NCBI GenBank assembly: GCA_933228895.1
Contig: OW121854.1
Coordinates: 11,411,131 to 11,475,130 of the forward strand
From: Platycnemis pennipes
Lineage: Eukaryota; Arthropoda; Insecta; Odonata; Platycnemididae
DNA length: 64,000 nucleotides
Reading direction: 5' to 3'
Shown: positions 13,701 through 23,478 of the stretch, in pieces
Numbering within the stretch: the stretch's first letter is position 1
Layout of the letters: the number at the start of each line of letters is the position of its first letter
Made by a program: the position numbers and the translations under genes
Notes under the pieces: model-generated
Told to the model about the DNA's origin: nothing
Database searches by the model: none
What the model saw: only the letters and a program-made list of their open reading frames with translations

Positions 13701-16700
13701 GGAAGCTAAAACCCAACATCCCACGACATCACGTATTTGAACAATGCCCTTTGGAAGCTAAAACCCAACGTCCCACGACATCGCATATTTAAACAATGCC
13801 CTTCGGAAGCTAAAACCCAACGTCACATGACATCGCGTATTTAAACAATGCCCTTCAGAAACTAAAACCCAACGTCTCATGACATCGCGTATTTAAACAA
13901 TTCCCCATCTTTAAACAATGCCCTTCAGAAGCTAAAACACACCGTTACTCAATAACCTTCTGCGCAAGACATAGGGAAGAGGTGAAATGTGGAGGAACCC
14001 TCTAGCGGTGGTCTCGGGAACAACCCCAGATGGCGTTGAAACACGTCGATTTTCACATGAAAAATAGTGATTTTTGGAGTGTTGTATCTCATGAAATAAT
14101 GGCATTGGAGCAACAAAAGGCATGTAGTCATAAATCTTCACCCTTCCTCTACATAACACAGTTGGAATGAAAGTGCCAATGAACATCGTTTTCGCAGGAT
14201 AAATATTCGAAGTTCGTGACCCTTAAGCTCACATCTACCCATATGTTCTCTCTCTTTTGTTTTATTTCGAAGTTGAATGTTTATGAATAGAATGGTTCTA
14301 TTATTCGTAATGACGTGATGCATTATTTTATATGGTGAAAGTTACATCCACTCGTCCAATTTCTCGCCCTTCTTGTTGGAGGCTCCACATCATAAAGCTT
14401 CAGTTTTAGAATAAAAAACCCTTGTGGCCCTGTTTTTATCTTGTGGAAAGGTTTCCCACTATTCACTCAAAGTGAGTAGAAAAAATTTAACTAAGCACTG
14501 TAGTTAGTGTGGTAGTAGCACCATGGTGTTCTACTATCTGGTTACGCTGACACAAGTGATGATGGGAAACTTCCTTTAGTTCAAACAGAGTTGCTCTCTG
14601 CTCGGTGAAATGTTGACAGAAATTTAGGGGTTGAAAAAATTTTTTGAAGTTCGTGACCCTTAAGCTCACATTTACCAACACATGCACTCATTAATGTGGC
14701 ATTGAATATGATTCTGGTCACACTGGCAGATTTAATCCACTATTACCTTCTGGATCATATGGTACGCTGGTCTGGTACACCTCTTGGCAAGTTGGTTTCT
14801 GGTACAGGTGTCTCTCTCCCATTACAGCTCTGTCAATGTAGCCAGCCGCCCCACCAGTGCAATTCCTGTGCTGGCCGAGATCATGCATCCCTCCTGGCCC
14901 CAAGTAGCCACTGAGGAAAAGATATGGACAATATACTCCAATGCTATATAGGACCTATTTACACACCAGTGAGATATCAATTTTAGAAACCATATGCATT
15001 AGCCCCAAACTCAATATTTTGTTAAGTTAAAAACGACGGAGTATTATTTCAGTTACATAAACCAAATGTGCCACAGGGCACATATGTAGTTATAAGGATA
15101 TACATACAAACTCTCTAAATGATGACATAGAGTGTGAAAATTTAATTCTACTTTCCATAATCAGCACAAAAACTCTACAGACACACCAACCATGAAATGC
15201 TCAAACGCTCCACTATGAATACTCCTTTTCACAAAATCATGACTCAATGCTAAAACAATTCTAAGTAAGTAGACTACTTATAATCACACAAGGAAGAGCG
15301 TGGCTTCATTCTATGAGAGCCACATGGAGAGTGATGGCTGCAGGGAAAGTGAGAGTGACTTGAATCTGCTGTTTGACAATCTGATCCACTGATTTTTTTC
15401 ACTTTTGTCCAACTGCCAATGGAGTGCGGGGATTGGATCATATCTACCGTGTCAAGCTAAATGACTATCAGTCTGGATTTTTGTAGTAATCTTGTGCATT
15501 TAATCTCCAGAGATTTTGCCGGCCTCGGTGGCGGTGGGGTTAAATCCTCCCCTGCCATTCCGAGGGTCGCGGGTTCGAGTCCCGCCTGGGTAAAACTCAC
15601 CTGTCCAAGGCATGGGTGTTTTTAAATGTGCTGTCCATATAGTATATATTAAAATGATCGTAATTGGTGGCACCTGTGATCATTAGAGAAATTATTATTA
15701 TTATTCAACCCAAGCCCTTCCAATACCTTTAGTATATTCAAAGAAATTCCAATTAAACATATCAGTCTTGAGTGATACAATAAGTTATTCCTCCCATGCA
15801 CAACACATGACTACAACTGAAACAAAGTATAATTATTCCTAACACATTGTACACCATATAAACTAAGTTTATTCCAACTTAATGTCAACTTCTCGGCTGG
15901 TGGCCCAACATCCCTTGCCAAACCCTCTTGAGGCGTCTCTCCTAAGGGTAAAATATAAATGTAGATGGCTCTGCAGTAATAGCACAAGCACCAAGATAGA
16001 ATGAATTTTCCAAGGACTCATAGTTGAGAATGGGAAAGAATAACCTCTTTATCTAAACAATGTACCAGCAGAGTAAGAACAAGATGAGATCGATTGTGCA
16101 ACTGTCATTTGGGACGTTGGCTCTGTGCCACTGAGTCACTCACGTTGGACACCCTGGCACTCTCAGGAGAAACGTCAAGCAGGTGTGGCACGCTGCAAGA
16201 GAGATGACAACCACCCACTGCTTCCAGCACTCCAAGATGTCTTCGATGCACACGAAAAATCCAGAGCTGTCCTAGAATTGAAAATGGGGGGGGGATGAAA
16301 TTCTCATAAGCAACCGTCAAGGTAAGCACAACATCAATTTTTAAGACAGTTAACATGGTGCATCACATAGGTGAGATTTTTCTGGACCTCCAAAACCATA
16401 TTCGATATGTGATGTTACATAATTTCCCCTCAAGTTTCACCTGTTAAGGGATCTGCTCTCATGCAGGTGTTGCAATTGGATGACACAAGTACAGGCTCTT
16501 ACTTTATATGCTATACTTAGCGTTTCATGGAGTGGACTTGTCTATTACTCATTCCCCTCAACTGGAATGCAGTTCCCCCTAACACCCTACTCACCAAATG
16601 CAAACCCCTGGTTCTTTCCTCATGACCCTATATGTGCATACTCTTAGGCTCTCATAGATCTGGACAGTGCTCAAAAGATGAAGGATGAAGACAAACCTGT

Positions 16701-19700
16701 CTACTGCCTTGAAGTTCAAAAAATGTTTTCTGGGAGATGACTGTTGCACTGTTCATAGAGATAACTGAAATAAATCACTTTACATACTTTCATATTTATT
16801 TCCTCATTTTTATTTACTAGTCTTCTCATGTTTATTGCCATAGAGATGCCATATTGGTGCGTTAACAATTAGGAGAAATTTGGGCTATTGTTATACAATC
16901 AGACCAGTTGGAATAGGATAGGTGACAAGCTGAATTGAAAACATGCAAAACTAGCGGAAGCTACCTGTTGAAATTCAATGGGTGTGAAAAACATTGAACT
17001 TATTTTGTAAGAAAACCACTGTCTGAAGAATACTGTTAGCGCGGTCATTTGAGGAGTTGGTGACCTATGTTGTACATAGTGGTCGTTGTAGTAGACACAC
17101 TGACCGTTTTCCAGGTGCACGGAGAGATAAGTGACTGTCCTCTTTCATGCACGGAAAATCCAAAAATGGCCCACGCAAACTTATCGTCACGTAAGATCTC
17201 GTATTTTCGGTTCTCTTAGCCGTATCTTGAATGAATTAACAGCTTGATCGCAACCGTTGTGTATACACATACATTAGCATTCAATGACTTAATTGAGTTG
17301 TTCTATTTAACGTTGATATGTGGGTTGAGTATCTTAATCAGGATATTAATATCGTGAAGTCTTTAAAATTTCCGTGATTTAAATTTAAAAACTTAAATTG
17401 AAATTAAAGCTCTTGTGCTTGACTTGCTTTTCATATCTTAATCTGATGATGTTTTAGTGAATCTAGAACTCCTGACAGGAAATGTAATCAGCTTCGGCTT
17501 TTGCTGAAGTAACATATTAAGGCTTCCGGCTAATTTACCACCTGTAACAGCTCCTTGTAAGTAGTAGACTAGGATATCTACGCAATAGTACCTCTCTTTG
17601 GTTGCTTTGGTAATTTTATTCCCTGGGCTAGGCACATATCCAGACATTTGCTTTGGGGGTGGGCTAAGTCTAATGTAGCACAACTTGAAATAAATCATAT
17701 TTGCCCTTTCGGTGCCGACATGTAGCAAATCTCTTCTTTTAATTTTCAGTGCTTGGTATTTACTTTCACAGTGCCCATATCTATCTCTGCTCACTGGCAA
17801 TGTCCACTGCTTACCATGTTATTAAGCAGTTAATTTGATCGCCCCCCAGAACAGAAGTTCAACGCATATCAGATTGAAATTAAACAAACATGCATCAAAC
17901 TAGTGATCAAATTTCAGGACACTTAACACTTGAATTATGCACAGTATAATCCGGATCATCATGCCCAGTTAAAATCAGAACAACATAATTACTGGGGAAA
18001 AATTTCAGGGGGAGGGCTGAAACACCAGAAGCACTCCCCTGGCAACATGCCTGCTCTGAGTTGCAGTCACTTCAATACCTATTTTTTTAAAGTTTTTTAC
18101 TTCAAGTGTGCATGTGAAAGGTGACAAACTAAGTTTAATGCAGTAATTTTTACGGCAAGTTGGGAATTAACAACTGGTATTTTAAACTCCCACTTCAAAT
18201 GTCAGCCATGCCCATTTTATATAAATTATGGGCATTCCCTAGCTAATACAATCATTACAAACAAAAATAGAGTAGTAATTAATTACTGTTCTTACAATTC
18301 CATGACTATCCCCAATGTGTAGACTAAAAAAATTATATACATGTCAGGATTAAATAATACTTATGATGATGGCGACAATCCAAGAGTAATGTAAATACTC
18401 AACCATTCTCTGAGGCTTCATGAAGACTGCTTCTAGAGATGCGACGATGAAGTATGCAAGGCCAAGGCGTTGCAGCACCCCTAGAATCCTTATGTCTGGC
18501 AATCCATTTCGATAACCTCCGATGGTGTTCAAGGCCACTCCCAAAAGCACCAGAAGAATGGACCGCCGCAGTATGTTGCCAAACAACCTCTTTCGGCTAG
18601 TGGTGTTTCGGAGTTGAGACCTAACAGATAGGGAAGCACTCACACCCATTATCCATGCAAACCTGGAGTTAAGAAAGGTAACATTACAAATGAGAATAAG
18701 TACTTTCCCTTTTTCACTATAGGGGTTACGGCTATTAAAACTAACCAGGGGAAAACAAGATCCGCCACTGTCAGTCCATTCCATGGTGAATGATCAAAAA
18801 TCCAATATCCTCCACCTCCATAATTTATAAATATCATTAGAGCAATGGAGAGCCTGGAAAATCAATTTAGCACTCGATCAAAAATGAATTTAAAAAATAA
18901 AACTAATCATTTTCCAGTTCACCTCACCCCCTAAAAGTGTCCAAAGCTTTAACTCTTTCTCTCAATCTTCGTCTGGAATTATGGTGTTCTTGGCTGAGGG
19001 TATCATGTATTTCGGCGGGGGAGGTGACGTTCCCCAAATCCTGAAAGACAGGAAAAACTTAGTGCATCGGATGAAATAGAAAGGAGTGTCATTATGAAAC
19101 CATGAATTCAACTGACATTTTCTAAGTCGGATCTTATGGTGCTGCTTTGACGCCAGGAAACCACATAATTCGACTCCCATAGCCATTTCATTACTTTCCA
19201 TAACAAAACACCCAATACTGCGGCGACTAATATAAAAATTATAGCTGCAAATCAATAAATATATTTGTATTACGGCTGTAAAGAAAATTCCCTTCAATTT
19301 CACTTTCACAAGAAATTTCACTTCAACCAAACTTGTCGACTACTTACGAAAATACTGGTTTTTCGGTTTTTTTATGACCCAAACATTATTACAAAAACCA
19401 TCGGTCACATTTAAGCCATAAATTCCATTCTCCTCAAAGGGAAACGTCAAGCTGTAAATAACGAAGGAGAAAAATTAGCTCGTCCATTTCAGTCCAAGAC
19501 ATGTCAAATACAAACCATTTTATTAAACTCACATGCAAGTGTATTCGTTAATAGCATAAACATACTGCGCGGGGAACACGGTTGACAAGACAAATGACGA
19601 GTTTCCTTCGTAAAATGTAGCCCAGTAAGCCAATCGACACTGAAAATATTTTGAGTACATAAATGACATGTGCACGGAAATATAAAAGGAAAGATATAAC

Positions 19701-20001
19701 AATTTTATCCTGTCATCCCTAAAATGCCAGTCAGAAGTTGCGAAATGGTATTTAAGAAAATTTGTTAAGGGTGTTGATTGATGCCTTGATACAATAACAC
19801 CGCGCGCTGATGTTTATAACAGTTTAACCATTGATTAATGCGTACTTTATAGCATTCATCGAGTTGAAACTGCACAGGGATTGCTGAGGCTACTGTGGAG
19901 AACACCTTCAGGCATGCTTCATCATGTGTTACTGTTTCTGGTGAGGGGCAGTACGTCACTGAATCCCTCGACGGTAACTGCAAAATACTTGTGTTCCTCA
20001 T
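1616..20001 (-). CDS. HGSNAT: heparan-alpha-glucosaminide N-acetyltransferase, partial, 11 exons
   Basis: This enzyme is a multi-pass lysosomal membrane protein that transfers acetyl from cytosolic acetyl-CoA to the terminal glucosamine of heparan sulfate. Exons in transcript order are 20001-19846, 19639-19533, 19451-19348, 19244-19117, 19040-18928, 18853-18746, 18662-18404, 16271-16144, 14910-14747, 10441-10317 and 1799-1616. Every junction is GT-AG and all phases join in frame. The order matches the family: a luminal Cys-containing N-terminal part, a first membrane span (exon 4), then the catalytic membrane domain with [55 protein letters not shown] and [13 protein letters not shown]. The His that corresponds to the human catalytic residue (in FDHSPWNG) is kept at 18790-18792. 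About 60 C-terminal residues and the stop lie beyond the left edge. The ATG at 20001 is not preceded by a signal peptide, so an upstream exon is likely. Confidence 0.95.
2277..5372. mobile_element. 3.1-kb hAT-type element, no transposase seen
   Basis: The ends are TAGAGATGTCGAGTAG (left) and, inverted, TAGAGATGTGCGAGTAG (right). The identical 8-mer TATATCAA flanks both (2269-2276, 5373-5380). Both subterminal regions are rich in CGAGTCGAGT motif. Internal frames are short and match no hAT transposase I know, so it is either non-autonomous or contains older insertions. It lies in HGSNAT intron 10. Confidence 0.75.
5411..6354. mobile_element. TA-flanked element with GGGGTAAGTG terminal repeats
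   Basis: The terminal inverted repeat is CACCGGGGTAAGTG, extended by GGAACCC on both sides after a small offset, with TA on each flank (5409-5410, 6355-6356). This suggests a Tc1/mariner-like non-autonomous element. The related motif GGGGCAAGTGTAA recurs in both orientations near 5765-5815 and 6122-6160. No coding region is seen. Confidence 0.75.
6357..8163. other. intron sequence, nothing recognised
   Basis: This is AT-rich HGSNAT intron 10 without a long reading frame. Short GGTATCGGTATC and GGTTCCGG motif near 7570-7590 and 8120-8160 resemble hAT MITE ends. Confidence 0.4.
8164..8324. repeat. perfect 161-nt palindrome, Penelope-type terminus
   Basis: Two 80-bp arms pair without a single mismatch around the centre base at 8244. 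The arm sequence has the form CCTGAAGATGG followed by ACACCGAAACC, the typical look of Penelope-like element termini. A Penelope reverse transcriptase relic lies immediately beyond it. Because the arms are identical, they either arose or were converted recently. Confidence 0.9.
8247..8277 (+). ncRNA. hammerhead-ribozyme-like core in Penelope terminus
   Basis: The segment reads CTGAAGA (8247-8253), a stem GGTGT/ACACC closed by TGT (8255-8267), GAAA (8268-8271), then a very short helix III and GTC (8275-8277) as cleavage site. Penelope-like elements are known to carry such minimal hammerheads. The same core is present on the minus strand of the other arm (8211-8241). Helix I cannot form in the ordinary local way here, so activity is not implied. 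Confidence 0.45.
8325..8412. mobile_element. end of a small hAT-like MITE
   Basis: The segment ends in the inverted form of TAGAGATGAGTGGATACC and carries GGAATCGGTATCGAGAATCG. Similar sequence precedes the palindrome at about 8120-8163, so the palindrome may have inserted into this MITE. It also marks where the Penelope reading frame is cut off. Confidence 0.45.
8413..9690 (-). pseudogene. Penelope-like element reverse transcriptase relic
   Basis: Frameshifted pieces in order show [20 protein letters not shown], then [54 protein letters not shown] and NFLDVTI. These are Penelope reverse transcriptase motif blocks. The catalytic box reads FVDN instead of YVDD, so a key Asp is lost. The GIY-YIG endonuclease that normally follows is absent: the sequence is cut at the MITE at 8412. 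It sits in HGSNAT intron 10, in the same orientation as the gene. Confidence 0.85.
10317..10441 (-). CDS. HGSNAT: HGSNAT exon 10, membrane domain
   Basis: The acceptor is CTGCCTGCAG and the donor GTAAGC. It encodes [20 protein letters not shown] and a segment ending WCLWSLLT, matching the human ILGTINSIVMAFLGVQAGK. Confidence 0.94.
10847..11240. mobile_element. TTAA-flanked MITE (piggyBac-like ends)
   Basis: Left end GCCCGTTTCACACGATAC and right end, inverted, AGCACGTTTCACACGATAG, each bordered by TTAA. The inverted similarity extends about 60 bp with CTAGTATACT-type motif. No coding region. It lies in HGSNAT intron 9. Confidence 0.7.
11545..11672 (-). pseudogene. 5S rRNA-derived sequence
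   Basis: On the minus strand the block CACCGGTTCCCGTGAGATCA is followed by CCGAAGTTAAGCAACGTTGG and GATGGGTAGCC. These match the conserved 5S rRNA core and its internal control region. The outer ends (GGGCAAGGGC and GCTCTTGTCCC) can still pair as helix I although they differ from usual animal 5S. It is either a 5S pseudogene or the head of a 5S-derived SINE. Confidence 0.75.
12515..12543. repeat. (CTAT)n microsatellite
   Basis: About seven tandem ATCT units follow a TTGAGCATTAAAT sequence. Confidence 0.9.
12655..13130. mobile_element. partial copy of the 1033-1377 hAT MITE family
   Basis: It starts TAGGGATGGGTCTATTCC and follows the first copy through GCATTGCTCAATGGTAAG. After an inserted AT-rich part with a TA repeat (12853-12872) it resumes as GAAGCATCTAAGTACAC to about 13130. 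The right inverted end is missing. Confidence 0.7.
13401..13533. repeat. 55-bp tandem repeat, about 2.4 copies
   Basis: The phrase CTCACAACCGATGAAA recurs at 13401, 13456 and 13511. Units contain CATGAACGGGATGGGAGTTT. Confidence 0.9.
13682..13945. repeat. 52-bp tandem array, about 5 copies
   Basis: The phrase AATGCCCTTCGGAAGC recurs at 13691, 13743, 13795 and 13847, exactly 52 bp apart, then once more at 13917 after a shortened unit. Units share CATCGCGTATTTAAAC. It lies in HGSNAT intron 9. Confidence 0.9.
14747..14910 (-). CDS. HGSNAT: HGSNAT exon 9, luminal loop
   Basis: The acceptor is TTTTCCTCAG and the donor GTAATA. It encodes [20 protein letters not shown], then [17 protein letters not shown] and ends YDPE plus G. 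This loop is the most conserved signature of the family. Confidence 0.95.
15518..15704 (+). mobile_element. tRNA-derived SINE with (ATT)n tail
   Basis: The head has a B-box-like GCGGGTTCGAGTCCCGCC preceded by CGGTGGCGGTGGGGTTAAAT, an A-box-like region. The body is about 100 bp and the 3' end is ATTATTATTATT. It lies in HGSNAT intron 8. Confidence 0.75.
16144..16271 (-). CDS. HGSNAT: HGSNAT exon 8, membrane domain
   Basis: The acceptor is CAATTCTAG and the donor GTGAGT. It encodes [13 protein letters not shown], then [17 protein letters not shown] and [11 protein letters not shown]. It matches the human WPQWLLI and FLLPVPGCPTGY region, with several extra Cys. Confidence 0.93.
16272..18403. 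other. HGSNAT intron 7, nothing recognised
   Basis: This is an intron of 2.1 kb. The open frames seen in it (for example 17438-17800 on the minus strand) show no domain. Confidence 0.5.
18404..18662 (-). CDS. HGSNAT: HGSNAT exon 7, membrane domain
   Basis: Starts [12 protein letters not shown] after a CTCCAG acceptor and contains the hydrophobic [14 protein letters not shown] and the conserved [13 protein letters not shown]. It ends KPQRM at a GTTGAG donor. The frame stays open further, but only this donor keeps phase with exon 8. Confidence 0.93.
18746..18853 (-). CDS. HGSNAT: HGSNAT exon 6, catalytic histidine exon
   Basis: This exon encodes [15 protein letters not shown] and then [12 protein letters not shown]. 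The His at 18790-18792 aligns with the human active-site His. The donor is GTTAGT, placed inside the last Trp codon so that the join reads FPWFAWIMG. Confidence 0.95.
18928..19040 (-). CDS. HGSNAT: HGSNAT exon 5, cytosolic linker
   Basis: The acceptor is TGTCTTTCAG and the donor GTGAGG. It encodes a charged linker ending RVKALDTFR plus GG, which matches the human RLRSVDTFRG that opens the catalytic domain. The correct frame differs from the longest open frame here. Confidence 0.9.
19117..19244 (-). CDS. HGSNAT: HGSNAT exon 4, first membrane span
   Basis: It starts with the hydrophobic run [15 protein letters not shown], followed by a basic and aromatic stretch (KVMKWLW) that suggests the cytosolic side. 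It ends TIRSDLEN with a GTCAGT donor. The next exon continues DLGNVTSP, matching the human linker that contains SELGSPS. Confidence 0.9.
19348..19451 (-). CDS. HGSNAT: HGSNAT exon 3, luminal domain
   Basis: The acceptor is TTATTTACAG and the donor GTAAGT. It encodes [19 protein letters not shown] and continues to the membrane span. It has an NVT sequon. The phase is 2 on entry and 1 on exit. Confidence 0.9.
19533..19639 (-). CDS. HGSNAT: HGSNAT exon 2, luminal domain
   Basis: The acceptor is ATATTTTCAG and the donor GTGAGT. The exon encodes 35 codons plus 2 nt and starts CRLAYW. It contains an N-glycosylation sequon (NSS) and two cysteines, as expected for the lysosome-facing part. Confidence 0.9.
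19846..20001 (-). CDS. HGSNAT: HGSNAT exon 1 of the model (start uncertain)
   Basis: This exon gives 52 codons ending in LDECYK, followed by a GTACGC donor. Joined to the next exon it gives DECYKCRLAYW, which aligns with the Cys-rich start of the human luminal domain. The first ATG in the frame is at 20001, but the peptide from it has no hydrophobic signal. A possible acceptor (TTTTGCAG) lies just inside the frame, so the true exon may start later and be joined to an unseen signal-peptide exon. Confidence 0.7.
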
Positions 20002-20445
20002 TCCCGTAAGTGTTTACTCCCAAGAGTAGCATTAATGGAGGGGAAACGCGCACAGCTTGAATAAAAGCTATTTAAACCACGCAAATTAAATCACCCACAG
20101 TCCACGCATTCCGTCTTTCTGACCATATTTACGGTAACTTATGCATTACTAGTTCCCAAACATTGCACAACTCTCATAATTTTGTCCATCCGCCGCCGTC
20201 ATCCCATTGATCCCGTTACGAATTACGATCGTCTTTTGTATAGAGGTCATAGCTGTTATCTTTATTTACTAACATTTCTTCGGTTTTTAGTGTTGTTTTA
20301 AGCTGATAAATTTGCATTACCTTGTTTTTAATTGTTTAAGTATCTTCTTCCTTATTTTATGCTATTTTTTGCTATTTGAGCATACCAGCAGACGACGTGT
20401 TGTCACGCCTGACGTCGGCTGAAAAGGAAGTGGTGTCGTGCAGTA
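20002..20445 (-). promoter_or_regulatory. probable HGSNAT 5' region
   Basis: This is the sequence upstream of the first HGSNAT exon found. It should hold the 5' UTR, any signal-peptide exon and the promoter. I see no TATA box or signal-peptide frame that I can defend. A TGACGTC element (CRE-like) occurs at about 20409-20416. Confidence 0.3.
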
Positions 20446-20526
20446 TTGGCAGATTCGTCCAACCGGCCCAGACGTTTTTCTTCGGGGCTTCGCGCGGTGA
20501 TCATTTCTGCAGAAGACCTCCGAGGT

Positions 20527-22860
20527 GAGACTGTGAGCCGAGACGTGACTGACAGGAAACAGAATGTGTGGTATGTTGAGAATAATAATGATTTGCCTTT
20601 TGCCGTCGATGGATCCTTGTTATGTTTTTCAGGAATGTTCGAAAAGCATTAGCATAGTTTTCTTTTGGAGTGTGGTTATTAGCGTTCGTTGATGAATGTG
20701 TATACAAACATATAATGAGATAATGACTCTTTGGATACTTGTTTTTTTCATTCGAGTGTGTACTTCATTTTTAGCATGTTATCAGTGGTGTCACCTGTCT
20801 TGTCCACATTGTTGATATCCACGGCACAAATCAGTCTATTATGACTAAAATGTATCGACGTCATTTAATTGTCCTACTTAATATGGAAATATGATCCTGA
20901 TGATGAGTACTTGTGCTTGTCAGTTATATTCCTTGAATGAGAAGTATGCTCAATTGTGACAGAGTAAATTGAGGTAGTCTAACATTAGACTAGCTAGGTA
21001 TATAGCCAGTCTTACTTTCTGAGTGAATTTTATGATTATGTTCTCTTATATGTTGCTTTTATGACTCTCGCGTTTAATTCGAATATGAGTAGTCTCCAAT
21101 ACTGTGCAAATGCAACTCGATTTCCGTGTGCCCACCCCTTATCTATTGTTATCTAATTCTAAAAAGTTGAGACATTGTCAAGTTATGATGCAAATGTCTG
21201 CAGTTCAGCCTCCTGGACGTGACAGTGTCTTGTGTGTGATGAACGGGGTTATTGCAGCCCTTTTTGGAACATTTTCCCCAAAGGAACGTTAGTGTTTGCA
21301 ATTTGAATTTATCTCCTTGTTTTTTGTTCCTTGAATTTTTTGTTGCGATGGAATCCGAGTGTTCATGTCAAAGTAGCGTTTGTTCTTACCCGCGTTAACG
21401 TCGAGGCCACAAGTCCCTTGCTCATCTTAGTTGTCTTCAGCGAGCCGCCAGGAGCCCTCTGGGACGAAACGAGTCTTTCTCTTGTTAGCAATTTTTGCAC
21501 GTTCCAACATGCATTTATTTATTTTATAGTACTATCAGCAAAATCTGCATTCGTAGCACTCAAGGAGAGGTTGAAGATCACTCCGATGCCACGGCGGGTC
21601 AGTGGACCGTAGAGACAATTCACTTCTTTTGCTAGCAATTCTTTGCCTTAAACAACTCTATCATCGGGCAAAAAAAGTGTTCGTAGCGAAAATTCGCAGC
21701 GCTGTCGAAATACCCGCCCAATTTCAAATGCGTGAATTTGAGTGATTGTAGGCGTTCGTTGTTGAACCCTCAGCTCTTCGGCAACCAACACAGTGGTGTC
21801 TCGACTTCAGCGTTTTGGTGGTGACAATGCCTGTATCTCCTGTCAGGTCGTAATGGCAAAGGCAGAGCACGACTGCGACCCCCCCGTAAACTTTTATTGC
21901 GTTTACATTCAGTGCTGCTTTATACCTACTCCGGGAAAATTTATTATTTGGGAAATTCAGTCCATTTTATTCTATGCATTTGCTTAATACTACAGTAGGG
22001 TCGTTCAAATTAAGCATATTCAAGAGGAAAGCACTACGTTATAACTCATATTTCATTTTTTACCCCAAAAATATATTTTCGAAGGTGTAATTTTTAGTTT
22101 TTTAGTTTAGTTTTTCGGGTAAAATTGAAGGAAACAGTTTTTTTTTTGCATAAAATTCGATCAACTCAGACCCCATATAAATTGTTGATGTGTGAGAACC
22201 AGGGCCAATGGAACTCAAAATCAAACGCACGGATGAAAGAATCGTGCAAAATTTCCAAGAGAGGGGTGGGGAAAAAAAACTTTTTTTGCGAGCATTTTTC
22301 GATCTTTCGGCTCGCTGAGCGATGTCTGTCGTGCTTTCCGCCTGGATCCTTCAGCAGCGATTCAAGGCTGGTCCGGTGGTGGAAGGCCATCCGCCCAACC
22401 TGTTTGGTTGAGTCGAGGAGGGACCAGGAGGAGATCACCTCGGCGTCTTCGCCCGATACCCGTCTTTAGCCTCGAAAAGCGATTCTTTGTGCCTCGACGA
22501 AGGAGCAACCACACGCAGCGCGTGATGACCAGGACCAAGTGCTTGCAAACGCACCAAGCAATGAAGAATTGTCATGCGAAATCCGGGCCCTTAGAGAAAC
22601 CCCTTGCTATGAACATGTGCCAGCTTTATTTTTTCAATTTCAGTCCTTTCGTCGGTGGATTTCCGTCAAGTTGCTTTTGCGATTTTTGTTCATTTCAGCT
22701 CTTGTGCATGTCACTTGTGGATTATAGCTGACGTGGCCGAAATTATTGCGTTAATTTTCGTCATAAATGCCATAGTACCATATTAGTTTCTTTTCGTGCA
22801 CTAGGCTTCCTTGTGGTATGTCTGGGAGAATTTTTCTTTAGGGGTGGGATAGCTAGAGGA
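20527..22860. other. no gene recognised
   Basis: Several short open frames overlap on both strands, none with a known domain. A donor-like CCGAGGTGAGA at about 20519-20529 on the plus strand could end a non-coding exon of a divergent transcript. Confidence 0.35.
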
Positions 22861-22865
22861 ATGAA

Positions 22866-23195
22866 CATCTGGTGAGGTTGGTGTGGTGGTTAGAGTACTG
22901 GCCTCTCTCCTGGAGGGCCCGGGCTCGAATCTCGATAGTGGAAGATATTATTAATTCGTCGCCAAAGGCCCCAGCTTGAGTGGTTTGTAGAGACAGCTGA
23001 GGTTGCGGGGTATCGGGTGTGGTGGTTAGAGGGTACTGGCTTCTCATCCCGTGACCCGTGGTCCGATTTCCGGCATTGGAAGATATATTTCATTGGTATA
23101 CAGGCCCTTCCTTGACTGTTTTGTAGAGAATATTAGAGTTCAGTTCTCAGTCCGTCGGATGGGACGTTAAGCTGTGGTCCCATTGGCGCATTTAG
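22866..23195 (+). mobile_element. dimeric tRNA-derived SINE
   Basis: Two related heads follow each other: GTGGTGGTTAGAGTACTGG near 22881 and GTGGTGGTTAGAGGGTACTGG near 23020. The first has a B-box-like GGGCTCGAATCTC; in the second it is decayed. The shared 3' body contains GGATGGGACGTTAAGC and GTGGTCCCATTGGCGC, a common arthropod SINE body. Confidence 0.65.
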
Positions 23196-23478
23196 TTAAT
23201 GGCGTGCGCCTAGATCTGCTGTATGAAGCACCTTTATGCTCTGGGACAGACTTAAAAATCGCAGATGAGGTGAGAGCTGTATTTAACGTATGTTCTGATG
23301 ATCGGATAATGAAAACGCCGATTTTGGATTTTATGAGGCTGGCGGAATTCCAAATGAACGGTTTTTCTGAAACCCGATTGAATTTCATCGAATTTGGTGG
23401 AATGATACAGATTTCGGTAATCCTTACTAAGAGTTTCGGCAGTTTTGCCCTCCTCATACACCCTATTGCCGTCTACAA

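Noticed and set aside
15518..15600. Functional tRNA gene
   Set aside because: The B box is good but no complete cloverleaf with acceptor stem can be drawn, and a SINE body with ATT tail follows.
16105..16356. 83-codon minus-strand frame over exon 8
   Set aside because: It is a different frame; the spliced exon frame gives the family sequence ending VPGCP.
18350..18403. Extension of HGSNAT exon 7 to a donor at 18361
   Set aside because: That donor would give the wrong phase for exon 8; the GTTGAG donor at 18404 keeps the frame and matches the family.
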